Shown here one piece after another: positions 47,061-62,217 of a stretch of DNA of 64,000 nucleotides (position 1 is the stretch's first letter; every line of letters starts with the position of its first letter). Where the stretch lies: NCBI RefSeq assembly GCF_014805685.1, contig NC_060886.1, forward strand, positions 15,554,108 to 15,618,107, in the 5' to 3' direction. The notes beneath the pieces were generated by a model. It did no database searches. It was not told the origin of the DNA and saw nothing but the letters and a program-made list of their open reading frames with translations. The DNA is from Silurus meridionalis. Its lineage: Eukaryota > Chordata > Actinopteri > Siluriformes > Siluridae. The translations under genes and the position numbers were made by a program.

Positions 47061-47519
47061 TCGGTTTATTCAGAACATGAACAAGTGGACTGCAGCCATG
47101 TTTAGATGGAGAGTCTTATATAGAATGACAAAAATGGAGAGCTAAAGAATATAATTGGGATAGAGGTCATCACTGTTCATGGGTATCACACATTTAAACC
47201 ATGTTTTATTTTAGACCAGATTCTTTTGTTTGGCAAACACTCAAAAAATACCTTTCACAAATCAAATACTGAATTCATTTGTCTAGCTGAGCACTTTATA
47301 ACAATATTTACTTTAAATTGATATTAATCATAAAAAAAAACTTTGTTTTGTTTGTTCTTCTGCCAGGCAATATACTTTTGTCTTTCCACCCTCTCTCTAT
47401 CTCTCTCTCGCTCTCGCTCTCTCTCTCTCACCTTAATTCTAGTTTACAGCCAAGGGGTAATCACTTCAGAATAGGGTGTGCATTCCATGCAAGTATGAAT
47501 CTCAACTAGCCGAGGTCCA
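47061..47519. other. no gene recognised
   Basis: Ordinary AT-rich sequence with a CT-rich run at 47394-47430. Confidence 0.6.
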
Positions 47520-48070
47520 AGTCCATTGCAGCGTATACTGAATTCTAATGGTCGGCTAAGAAAGCCTGACAGCAATGCTTGACATGGGCATTAAATCATT
47601 GCCCCAAGGAATCCTCCATCCTGCACCTCTTGACAGGAATACTGTCATCTCTGCCAGGGCATTTCCTATGCCTCTTGACAACACTGGATCAGAATTAGTC
47701 ATTGCATTAGATGTAAATTGGTGCTGTTCAAGGATAATAATGAGCACCAAGATACATGTCGGTGTCGCTGACATGACGCCATTTTGATACTGTCTCCCAC
47801 CGGTTTATTATGTCTAATGGTATTCAAGCCACGGCTGGCCGGAAAGTTTATTTTCAGGTTATGCACTTGTATTTTTATGTTTGTTTGGACACTTCTCAGC
47901 ACAAAGTGTCCAGAGCATAGCTCCACATAGAGGGTCAGTCTGGCAGTGTTTACCCAGCTGTCGGCCTGATGGCTGACGGCTTCTCTCTTGACACGCTCTG
48001 GCATTAAGGTTGACTAGCCAACAAGTCCAACTGCATGGACAGCTCCATACCACAACTGGCATCACTATAC
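47520..48070. promoter_or_regulatory. candidate distal enhancer
   Basis: About 550 bp of complex sequence: GAATTAGTCATTGCATTAGATG, GGTTTATTATGTCTAATGG, GGCATTAAATCATTGCCCC, and repeated CCTCTTGACA (about 47625 and 47671). Overlapping short frames on both strands have no family match. Inference only. Confidence 0.28.
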
Positions 48071-48510
48071 TCCAAAACAATCCATAGTTACAACTAACGA
48101 TTCATCATTTATCATGTTTACAATCAAGCTTATCTTGAAATGCCTTTTGTCTTTGTGTATGAATTATCCTTGATGTTTATAGCAATCAGATTCTATAAGC
48201 ATGTTTCCTCTTAACTGGTGTACCCCATTTCTTATTGATATGAAAATACCCCAAAAAAAAAATTACTTATTCTATATAAGAATGTGATTTAATTTTAAAG
48301 CTGATAAAAATCGTATTATCTTATTAAAAATTATTTTGAGAGCCGATTCTTCTTGCTAAATGTGTGTGTAATTTAATTGATGTTCCAAAATATAATTTTC
48401 AAATTTTTGGTTTATTATATATTGTATTATATATTGTTTATTGTTTTATCATTTTTATTTTTTTATTTTTCTGAAACAAGACTATTTGACTCATCCTTTT
48501 ATTATTATTA

Positions 48511-48569
<59 letters not shown>

Positions 48570-50279
48570 GATTCAAAATTCAATTGCTTTAAATTACTGA
48601 AAAATATTCAGGTAAAACACAGGTGCTTTTACATCTAACACAAGCTACTAGCCTGAGAAACTGACATGCTATCTGAGCACAGTACTGTATTTAATGATCA
48701 GTGTGGGTCAACCTTGCCTTTTATCAGACTCAAACCTGCAATTCACAGTGTTCTACTGATTGCTTACAGTTGAAAAGACACCACTAAGTAATATCAGTGG
48801 TGGCCAGGACAGGAAAGATGACCAAAGGAAATGTTCTGTTAAACTCTTCCTGCAAAATCAAAGGCAAGCTGTTGCTTTGGTGCTCTGGTGTTTCATTGAG
48901 TGAGTCTTACTTGAGTACCTAGCTGTGGTAACAGGAAACTCACTGTGGCCTTGTGAAAAAGTAGCTCACCAGGGTGGAACTGAGATAGAGGTTGATGATG
49001 AGTTCCTAGGAGCAGACAGAGCTTAGAACAAGCCCCATGTCAGATTCGTAAATGGGAGGAAAAATGTGTCCAACAGTGAACAAAGGCAAGTCGCTCTCTA
49101 CGGAGTTTGCCCTTGCACGGTTTCAGGTCTGACTAAGTTATCCTATCACATGCCTGAGTTAATTTTGTGCAACAGTGCAAGACTATGGCAGCTCTGTCAG
49201 GTATTCATGGAAGTTGTACATTTTGATTCTGCAGGGTAACATATGAGCACTTAAAAAGCTTGACAAGAGGTCTTCAACATTTTTTTTTTCAACATTTTTA
49301 TCTTCCTTGCCAATTGTGGATATGGATAAATTGCTGACTAACAATAATTCAACATTTTCTACATTTAACTGTGTAATTGGTTGTTTCTTTTTTGAAATGC
49401 CATAGTACAAGGTAATTTTTTGTCATTTCCCTATATAGGTGATCTTTGAATTTGTTTTTTAGTAGGTGTGGATGGGATTACCTTATTTAAAGGCTTATCT
49501 TTCCCTTGTATTATGCCACAGACACATAAGTTAGTTTCACAGTTGGACAATGGAAATTATTTGCATGCAGAATTTTCACAAAGGAAAAATTCTTTCCCAA
49601 TTCTAGCACTAGAAGGAAATGAAATTGGCATGTTTATCAATGCATATAGAATGTATGCTATTAGAATAGACATTTTTATTCTTTAGCCTTAACATCACAT
49701 ACACTTGGCCACATTCTCTGATCATTGCTCTCACTAGTGAGAGGGCATCGAGCTGTTAAATAAATAAACAAACAGACATGTCGATTGAAAAATGTGCCCT
49801 GAAGTTTACTTTTTTACTGAAAAGTTCAGTTCTTTTGTTCCAGGCTAACAATGATATCCAACCTCTGTTATGAATCATACAATGTGTTTTATCATGCATG
49901 ATTTATAAGTGTGGTGTGAATGCAACTTCATGCCTTTTTCCATCTTTGTCAGTTTTTGTGAGCCAAAATGTGTTTCGCTTTTATCTTTGAAGATGACCTA
50001 TTGAATCTAATGCTACTTTGTCACTGTTTTATATTGTGCAGCTAGCAATAGCCTCTTGAGAGTTCACTGAACTATCCAGCCAGAATTATATTGCCTTATG
50101 ACTATAAACCTGATTATTACCACATGACATCACTAATACAAAGTCCACTTGTTCCCATTACTTTGGGCTGCAGAAGACAAGCCAAACCCTGCAGCATAGC
50201 TGCTTCTGAGGTAAAAGAAAACCAGGTGTGTTTTGCTGTACTAAAGCCAAACTCATTTGCAGTCTCGGTCGGCTCCTGA
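48071..50279. other. no gene recognised; ATT repeat
   Basis: AT-rich sequence with an ATT microsatellite at 48500-48569. Nothing else recognised. Confidence 0.6.
48500..48569. repeat. (ATT)n microsatellite
   Basis: About 23 ATT units with one GTT interruption. Confidence 0.97.
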
Positions 50280-51120
50280 TGCAGCTCGCTCAAGGGGAGT
50301 GAGCATCAGTCAACTCTGGCAACATCTGGAGGGTCCTTTACAGGACCTGGACGTCCAGGTGTTTTGGGCAGCACATGAGAGCAGCAAATCTGAATGAGGC
50401 CGAGGAGACAGGAGGGCTGTATTTGAATGTGGCAGAACAGCCTGGGCTCATGGCCTGCTCCCTGCTCCAGCTTGCAATGCTGATTAGCGTGAGATGCTGA
50501 TACAGGAGGAATTTGACATGCCGCTCCCTCCCCACACTTTAATGAGTGTACTACTTCCACTGTGAGCCGATTAAATGAATCCAGGGGAAAATAGGAACAT
50601 ATTTGAAAGTGAATTTTTGATTTCCGGTCGAAGCGCTTTTGCCCGAGAATGGGCGCGAGAAGCAAAGGGGAGCAGCGATTGTCTAATGCCCTACTATAGC
50701 CGCCCCCCCTTCACCCCCTGTCTCCACACGAGAACTCCTCGCACACGGCATGGATGATCAAAAGAGGCGAACGGCAGCCGACCATTATGCCAATGACACT
50801 TTGAGTAAGAGTCCGGAGAACAAAATGACATGACAGCCATTAGTGTTTGAAAGTGGGACTTTAAAGAGTGGCTGAAGGATGAGTGTCAAAAGAGAATCAA
50901 AGGAAAAAAAGTTAAATCTTCATAACGTCTGCCTCTCTCCACTAAAAAAAGTTTTCCCCAAACTAGCTCCCATTCAGCTCAAAAAACAGGAAGATGAGTG
51001 TCTCCATGAACTACAAAGGAGCCTGAGAAGTTGAGTCTGGAGGTTGGAACATGAAAGCTAATAGGAGCGGTGTATTCCATTGTACAGGTGGTTCATCATT
51101 AGGATTAGGCTAGAATTTCA
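50280..51120. promoter_or_regulatory. candidate distal enhancer block
   Basis: About 840 bp of complex, GC-balanced sequence with retained CpGs (TTCCGGTCGAAGCGC, GGGCGCGAG, GGCGAACGGCAGCCGACC) and ATTGTCTAATGCCC, CCATTATGCCAATG, GCCATTAGTG cores. The 119-residue frame on minus at 50306-50665 has no recognisable domain. Inference only. Confidence 0.28.
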
Positions 51121-53229
51121 GTCAGTATAGAAACAGATGCATGGAGCTAGGCTTACTATGCTATCTCTTTAACTAATGAATTACTTGACAAATATGGAAA
51201 TGGATGGAAATGGAAATGATAAACCGTGCTTATAAACTGGTATGGCTGCTTGCTCAAAACTCTTGAAAAATCAGAATAGAGAAAATAATCTTCTTTCTAA
51301 GCTGATGTCTTAACTTGACTGCTGACACAATGTTAGGCATTTGCTTTCTGTAATGCTGTTTGTGCAATTTCTCATTCTCCTCCTCAGTTATGCGCAACAT
51401 TGTGCCAGTAAATTGTGGTTGATCAGCTGGATTTTGCTGGCTCTGTCCATGCAGCTCGACTCTCCTTGGCAGCACTATGTAAAAATGTGTCTAATGTGTC
51501 TCCCTGTCGCATAATGAAAGATTTTAGAGCGTAAATCTTTGATCTAGGAGAACATTTTCTGACGGGATCACCCCCTCTCTTGGCTGAAGCCTTCTGATCT
51601 CCCTCCAATTATGGGTGTCAAATGAGTGTGTTTACAGGCTGATTAGATGACTACTGCAGTGGCAGTGCCCCTCCCCTCTGCTGAGGGTCCTGCTGTGTCC
51701 TGCTGCACAGAGTCATGGGCATCAATACACCCACCTAAAGCCCCTCAAGCCCCCTTCACATGCATACACACACAAGAGCACATAAACATACACACCTAGA
51801 GCAGCACACAGCTGGGACAGTTGCGAGCCGCATCAGAGCAAGTTGTATGGCAGCCAAGATTTCAAGGTCTCTTGGGTTTCCCATCTGGTGTGGCAGGGCA
51901 GGTTCAGGTTCTTCCTTGTCAGTGAGTGAGAGAATAAGAAGGAAGAGGTAGAGCGAAATCAACCCTGCCCACTTTACCAGGCTACACAAATCTTTTATTT
52001 ATTGGCCAGCTCATCTCGCATTTGCTCTAGTTAGTTAATATTCAAAGCAGGGCACTTCAGATGGAACTGTGATGAAATGCCGGATGGAGTGCACAAGAGG
52101 AATGTACTCAGAAAATCCTCCCTGCTAAGAGCCTAAATATGGAGGAAGTGGCCATCTAGCTAAGAGGAGATTGGGGCCTCCTACAAGCTGCCATTTTCAT
52201 ATTCCACAGCTTGTTGATCAGCCTGTTCACACACTTGGGGTTGAGCAAAGAGCAATAATCTTCAAAACAACTTTTTGCATCATGATTGATTTTCATGATG
52301 CATGCACTGCCCTCAAGAGAAAGTTTTGGGCAATTTGTTTTTGTCCTTAGGAAGCAAGATAGGAATGTCTGATGATGAAGAAATGAAACATTTATAAATT
52401 AAATATAAAATTAAATAAACCACCTCTTATTATGGCAGAAATCCATCTTCAAGCGAAGACACTGATAACTCTTCATGAATGCTATTAACAAGTGCAATGC
52501 ACCTTTATTAAAGATAGCACCACAATTTTTCCTGTAGTCAGATAATGTATTTATGAATCTTATTGAATCATATTTGCTGTACTATTTAAATAACTAGTGT
52601 TAATGTGTTTTGTATTGTGTAAGACCCGCATTTTAAATGACACTTGGTTTATTGCATTTATTATTCTAAATAAATCCAGGGGCCATTCTAGTAGATTTGT
52701 GGCTACATGCTTTCCAAGCTTGGGAAAGGTCAGACCAAGATACATGAGATTTAGCTGCAGGTGATGGTTTATGGTGTGTAAATATACTGTGTAAAACATT
52801 GCCAAGTTTGATAAAGGTTGGCCCAAGATTTCATAGTTTTGTGCTGTTTAAAAAAAAATATTTATGTGGTATGCACATTAGTGTCAAATATCACATAAAG
52901 TCTGCCTGGAAGTAAACTGTATGGGTTCAAGTATTTCTCTACGGGGAAAGGAAAAATCCAAAAGACACTTCTTTGTTGTTATTTAAAAAGAGCAGTGCAT
53001 ATAGCCAATTTATTTTATATTGTATAATGTTTTTGATTTTACTTGTAAATGCAAATGAACAAAAGTATATGTCTATAAACATAAACCATTTTTTAATAAG
53101 GGAAGACATTTTCTCACAATAATTGTTAACATCATTAGTACATTATTGCGCAAGGCTGTTGTTGGGATTTGCAGTTTCGAAACAAGAAATAATTTTCTGG
53201 TCTATTCCTTTTAGCAAATCATCTTCAAT
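51121..53229. other. no gene recognised
   Basis: Mixed sequence; 51420-52250 is fairly complex with a short CA-rich run near 51762-51797. Nothing recognised. Confidence 0.6.
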
Positions 53230-53665
53230 TCATTAAGGCTATGAGGGTCCAGTGAAATTCAGTTCTTCCCTAATATGTCCCAGTACATCGCTTTATTCAT
53301 GTTTCCTTTGTTGACATTGTTTGCAGAGAAGCAGCTCCATATCATGATGTTTTCACCTCTGTATCACTGCATCACTGTTGGTACAGTGTTCATGGGACTA
53401 TGAACACGCCAAACATTATGAACTTAATTATTATCAAAAAGGTTTCTTTTCCTTTCATTTAACTTTTTCTGTTGTTTCAAAAGAGTTATTGTCTAAATGC
53501 TTGTAAATCTCTGTTATGTACCAGATGTAGGAATGGAGATGATTGCAGTGCAGTTCACTGCTTATTGTTCTCCATGTAACTGTAGTTCCTGCAGGTTTCT
53601 GGTCATCCTGCAACTCTTGTGATATCTTGCATGGTGAAACTGTCGGGAGATTAGGTAACATATTA
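53230..53665 (-). pseudogene. decayed Tc1/mariner transposase fragment
   Basis: Seen on minus: a helix-turn-helix segment at about 53661-53455 with KISQELQDDQKPAGTTVTWR and TISSELHCNHLHS, like the N-terminal DNA-binding domain of fish Tc1-like transposases. Then, in another frame at 53393-53320, NTVPTVMQ, a stop, and ENIMIWSCFSA, like the NTVPTV...GSIMMWGCFSA part of the DDE domain. Then NMNKAMYWDILGKN and a stop. The catalytic aspartates and most of the intervening about 100 residues are missing. So it is frameshifted, internally deleted and interrupted by stops. Terminal inverted repeats were not identified. Confidence 0.8.
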
Positions 53666-53874
53666 TGTTATTTGTGGTTTCATAAACTCGTCACGAACAT
53701 ATTATCAAATTAGTTGTACTGATTGTAAAGTTTATTGTATATTTGGGTTGCTCACAACTCAAGAAACAAAATGCAAAAGAATATGCCTTATTGTGCCACA
53801 ACACAATAGTCGGGATACCTTTCTATGCACCAATTCATCTAATGCATTTGAATGTGCATTACACATCATTTATA

Positions 53875-53916
<42 letters not shown>

Positions 53917-54335
53917 TAATACAAATCAGATACAGATACAGTTAGTAGCTGGAACCATAATGTTGCTCATTAGCTTCAAAATATTTTTTTTAATAACAAT
54001 TTAATTGTTCAAAAAATAAAAGATAAGTGACATAATTATTAGTTACAATTTTATAATTAATACCAGCCTCGAAATATATCTGTTATTTATTCATCACAAC
54101 AGGAAATATTAATAATTGTTAGCTCATATGTTTTGTGTAGAAACTGAATGACTATAAATGCTATGTCAGTGTACAGTATAAGTGTAAGACAATGTACAAG
54201 GAAATAAATGTCTAACTGCATTGTCACATCATGACAACCATTTGACACAAAGGCCCCTTACACTAACGCAGTCCCTGTCATATAGTGCAGGCACAGCAGA
54301 TGCAGACAAAGCTTACACTTACCACACAGACACAA

Positions 54336-54381
<46 letters not shown>

Positions 54382-54949
54382 CAGTAAAAAAAAAAATAAA
54401 AAAAAAACATATACACAATTTGATTGTGTTTATATACAGAACAAACCATTAAGACTAACCACTGAGGGACTACAGGGAATTCTCTTACCAGTGAGACGAT
54501 AGAGTCTCTTTCTGTCGTTCAGTGGGAACAGAGGAGCCAGCAGCAGATCACTGCTCAGAGCAGAAAATCTCAGCTATTATTAACTAGGTGGCTACCAGAG
54601 CACTGCTCCTGCTGTTCAACAGCTCCCCAAGCTCTTTAAGGGGCTCAAGATATATTTTCCACTGGCTCTCTGGAGTATCCCTCTGCTTTCTCACTCACAC
54701 GCACTTTTTCTACCTCTCACTTCCGCCCTCTGCTTTTTTTGACTGGTGGCGTCCACCTGGATCGCTGTGGATCGCAGGAATCTGATTTGTGACTTAGCAT
54801 CACCTCTGTTTGCCGTTTTTTCTCTGGTCTTTTCTCATCTTGTTACCCACTAGTCAAGCTTTGTGGTTAAATTATGTATTAAGGTCAATGTCAAAACATG
54901 GAAGATATGTAATCTACAGGGAGTTTCTTTTTATTCATTATTACAGTGA
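53666..54949. other. no gene recognised; AAAT/AAT and CA repeats
   Basis: AAAT then AAT units at 53873-53921, CA units at 54339-54379 followed by A-runs. Nothing else recognised. Confidence 0.6.
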
Positions 54950-55800
54950 AGGCAGAGCACAACTGTCAGGGAGCTGAGGATGTGCACAGCATGGAAGCTT
55001 GCTGCTCAGCAGGGCTCCTCAAAAGCCCCCGCTCCCTCCTCTCTCTCACGATGGACCGCTTGATAGATTTACCCAGCTAACCCATCTCGCTTAAAAAGTT
55101 CTTTCTGCTTTGCTCCAATCTGAAAGCTGTCAAGTGTACCTATATGGTGGTGTCACAGATCCAAAGCGCAATGCGTGCACCCAAGACACGGGGGGATGTC
55201 ATCCATTCACATGCACTTTGGGAAGCTCCTAACAGGGGACTCGTGTCACGATTCAGCAGGCTCGCGGGCAGAAGGATCTCCGTTCAGATGAGGGAGACAC
55301 CGTGCACCCTAAGTTCCATACTGTTGTCCATATATCTGACTCTAATTAGGCAAAGTGACAACCTGGGAGTCTTGCAATGTCTGTGCACTCTTTTATATGT
55401 GGGAAATCTAAAGGTGCGTCACACGTGTGGGATTAGGAGCAAAAGAAAGTAACCCTGTGTTCACACTAGATTGATGACAGAACAATTTCCCCCCCAATTT
55501 TACATAACAGGATTGCTCAGACAGCAGCATGCAGGCCTGGTTTGCTATTCAGGATTGCCTGGGACCTGCACCAGCTCGAGAAGCCCTCTGTGCTGCCTGC
55601 TTGGCTGGGAGACCTTGATAAATTGAAGCCAGCTCTTGTCGGGGTGAGCATAATTATTTTCTGATTAGATTAATTCAGTTATACTTTGGTCTTCTCCAGA
55701 GCCACTGGCGTGCCTGAGAGAAGCTCGCTCAGTCATGCTAACGATTACACAATTAGTTGAGCAGCACAAAGCAAGCTGGGAGATTCTGCTTTTGTTAAAA
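54950..55800. promoter_or_regulatory. candidate distal element
   Basis: About 850 bp of complex sequence, GC-balanced, with TAATTATTTTCTGATTAGATTAATTC near 55651-55676 and CTAACGATTACACAATTAG. Inference only. Confidence 0.25.
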
Positions 55801-58679
<2,879 letters not shown>

Positions 58680-59170
58680 CAGCTTTAGTTGCTTAATCTA
58701 CTGAATCCATGTTCCATTGCTGCCTCAACAAGACACCACCAAATCAGAGCTGATGTTTCAATCTCCACAGAGAAATCCTCAGAGGGGGAGAGGAGCATGG
58801 CTGAGGCTGAGGCACGCTTACTTTCGTTGGATTCTGTTTGGGGTGTGTAAAGGGGAAAAGTAAAGGGGGGTGGACGGCGTGTTTTGTGCTCAGCTATCCA
58901 TGTGAGATAAGCACTTGTGTTGTAGGGTATTAGTGGTAATATGTGTTTCACTGCCTCCCTAAATGCTTGTGTTGTCCAGTGGTCCCCACTGTCCCATCTA
59001 TCATGTTCCGTGCAAAGCCACGTGTTTTGTTCTCGAGAAGCTAGCAAGCAGCCCAGGATAATGAAAGGTCACACAAGAGGTGCGGGCTTGAAATTGCTTT
59101 ACTTCTGCCTGAGACACATTGCGGCCCAATCGGTGCATTACCTTTCCTTAGCGGCCTTTCGGCTCTCCTG
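58680..59170. promoter_or_regulatory. candidate distal element
   Basis: About 490 bp of complex sequence. A 120-residue open frame on minus (58685-59047) has no recognisable domain, and a frame on plus overlaps it. Coding is not supported; regulatory role is a guess. Confidence 0.18.
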
Positions 59171-60085
59171 AAGTGGAATTTAAATGTCTTACATACTTAG
59201 CAGAGAATTTTTGTTAAAGTGCAGCACTAAAATGGAAAACACACTAAAAGCCCATTATATAGTGCTTCATTCAGCTCTCCACATTATGTGACTGCTTTTT
59301 GTGTTTTGCAAAGAGTATTTATTACAAGATTTGCATTGATTTTGCCCTTAGTCTTAGGGATTGTTTGAATATGTACAGAATTGCTACACATCCAATGAAA
59401 TGTTTTAAAAACTGTTTTATGTTTAAAGGATGATTTTTCATTTATCATGGATGTGTGTATTGGTTTTTGTCTTTAATCTATCAGGGTTTTTTTTTTTTTT
59501 TTAGTACTAGTTACTGTCTATCTCCATTTTATATTAAAGGTGCTTCCACATATAACGGGACTGAAGCTGAAATAAAGGTTTTGTTTATAGAAAAACGTAA
59601 AAAAAGAAAATTATGTACAACTGCTCACTGAAAGACACTAATATCAACTAGCTAGAAAAAAAAAACTGTATTTATTAGACTTAAAAATAAAGCAATTCCT
59701 TCCTTCAGAGGGGTAAATAATACAGGGAAATCTTGAATTAAAGATGTAAATCTTGACACTTTGGCAGGGGGGCCAGAAAGGGACAGTAGTCTCTAAGGCC
59801 TGAATTATTCTTAGCGTAGACCAATTAACACCATGCATCTTCTTTTATGTTAACTTCAATTAGGGGCCTTTACAGTTGGTAAGTTCTTTTCTTCTTTATA
59901 GTCGGAGTGTCAGAAACACAGATCAAAGCTGAATGCTGCCGTCCGTGCACCATAGGTAACAGTGCTTTGCATAAGAATCTGCATATCACTAAGAAGCTTT
60001 TCCTTCCATTTTGAAGAATTAAAAAGCAGAGGGGGGGTGCTGTGTTGTGGTGCTGAGGAAGTACATCTGATTACACCACAAGAAA

Positions 60086-60167
<82 letters not shown>

Positions 60168-60599
60168 CACACACACAAAACTATTTGCCTTTTTTTACCA
60201 CTTCCACATGTAGGACATGGTATTTCTGTTTTGAATTCACACTAGAAAGGGTATTAGACTTGGCATGTTTGTAGGACTAATGTTCCAGGTTAGCTCTCAC
60301 AATACTATTTTAAGGTAAATCATAAAAGATATGTGTGGTTGTTTACATCTTCTAAAAAGCCTTACAGGTAATGGCCTTGCTGAACTTTCGAGGTGTATTA
60401 TTCCTATTTGTGTAGCTGTCTTTCTCCTACACTGTTATGTGCAAAAACCTCCCACTCTGTTCTGTTCAAGTGTTTTAGGTTACGTCACTGTTTATTAATG
60501 ATGGCAACAAAAAAAATTGCAAACACAAATTACTAGCATAAAGTGAGTGTGAGAATAGTTATAATACATGATTCTCTGAACTTTTCCACAATGTGAAAC
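59171..60599. other. no gene recognised; TA/CA repeat, one complex block
   Basis: T-run 59487-59503. The block 59750-60070 is complex (GACCAATTAACACC, TTCAATTAGGGGCC). TA/CA repeat at 60092-60177. Confidence 0.55.
60092..60177. repeat. compound (TA)n(CA)n microsatellite
   Basis: About 34 TA units, a G, then about 8 CA units. Confidence 0.97.
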
Positions 60600-60900
60600 A
60601 GATTGTATGGCGAGTCAGCTTGCTGTGTGTGACAGGCTGCTATAACAACATGGTTTGGTCCATCATGCTGTAATCATGCTGAAGAATGTCTGAGGAGAAG
60701 TGCAAGAGCGGGTCGGTGCTGAAGGCTTGGCCGATCAAGCAAATAGATGCCCCTCAGGGCAGCCCAGCAACACACAAACAACCTGTTTTTCATCACCCTT
60801 AATCACTGCTCTTTAATTGCATTAAGCAGCAGTGTATCAATAAATCAATGAGCAAATGAACTGCGTGAGTATGAGCAATGGGCGTTTAGTGTTGTAGCGT
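60600..60900. promoter_or_regulatory. candidate distal element
   Basis: About 300 bp of complex sequence with GGCCGATCAAGC, CCTTAATCACTGC, TTTAATTGCATTAAGC, AATAAATCAATGAG. Inference only. Confidence 0.25.
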
Positions 60901-61003
60901 ATTATTTTATTGACGTCCCACTAACTGCTGCCCTTGAGATATTGAATGCTGTTTAAGTGGTGTGCTGACATCATAATAAAAGCCTACTTGGTCAGAGGAC
61001 GTA

Positions 61004-61043
<40 letters not shown>

Positions 61044-62149
61044 TTTTCATACATCTAACCAAACAAAAAAAAAAAAAAAAACACGTATTGTTCATTCTAA
61101 AAATGTGTGACTTTGTGATGTCACTTCCTGCACTAGAAAAAGGTTTTAGCATTGTGTTAGAGAGCGAGACAGCATGCAATCTCCATGTTTTCAGCACCTG
61201 CATACAGCCAGGAACATTGCATTGTATAACGAGCATGGAGACGCAGATCCCCTGATTGTTTGAGATGAATTGGCAGTAACTATGGTTATCTAACACTATG
61301 CTACGATCCTGTTACTGGGTCCAATAAATTATTCTTTTATAACTTGTTTGGTGTCGCAAATATCCTCTGGTATACATTATGGTATAATTTACAAATTATT
61401 TTTATGCACTTTCACGTTTGCGTGAGTGCGTGTGACTTCTTTGATGATAACCATTTTAATTCCAGTGTTCTGTTTCGAACTTCAAAACATTTTGTCAGTT
61501 GCAATTTCTTTGTTGCTTTGCTTTCATAACCTTGGTGTCCTAAAGCATTATTGACTAAAATCTTTGGTCTGACTCCTGTTCAAAAGGCCTGCTTATAATG
61601 GAGAATGCATCATTCCAAGCATGATGTGCTGCCATCTATCAGGCAAACCACGCATTTGCAGTTTTCTCACAGCACTGAAGCTGTATGATTTTTGGTCTTT
61701 TCTGCAATAGCACTTACAGCAAGCTGCCTCTGTAAATAATACGCATATAGGAGTCCATTTGTCTCAGACACTAGCAGCAAAGGTTACCAGTCGCTGTTGG
61801 CTTGTTTTACATCTCACAGTATTATTACAGCTTAGCCTCACACCAGTCGTTTTGAGCGGCTCGAATTTTCTTTCAGTGTAAACAAGATTGTAGTTGCCTC
61901 AATGGAAAAAAACATACAAAATGAGTAAACATATTGCAATTCAAAATATTTATTCACACAGCCCTTGCTTTCGGTTTACACTCAGATGCAATATGATGTG
62001 CCTAATCTCTGCAGCTGCATAGCATAGTGGAAACATCATGCTTTGTAAGTGATTACTAGAAGATGGAAGATGAAGGATTTCAGGACACACACATGTCTGT
62101 AGGTCTCCTGATCATGAAGGTATGCAGTCCTTTAGATATTTCCATACTG

Positions 62150-62217
<68 letters not shown>

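Noticed and set aside
50306..50665. 119-residue minus-strand frame
   Set aside because: No domain; a second overlapping frame on the same strand is also open, which is typical of GC-balanced non-coding DNA.
58685..59047. 120-residue minus-strand frame
   Set aside because: No family signature, no initiator or splice support; overlapping plus-strand frame also open.
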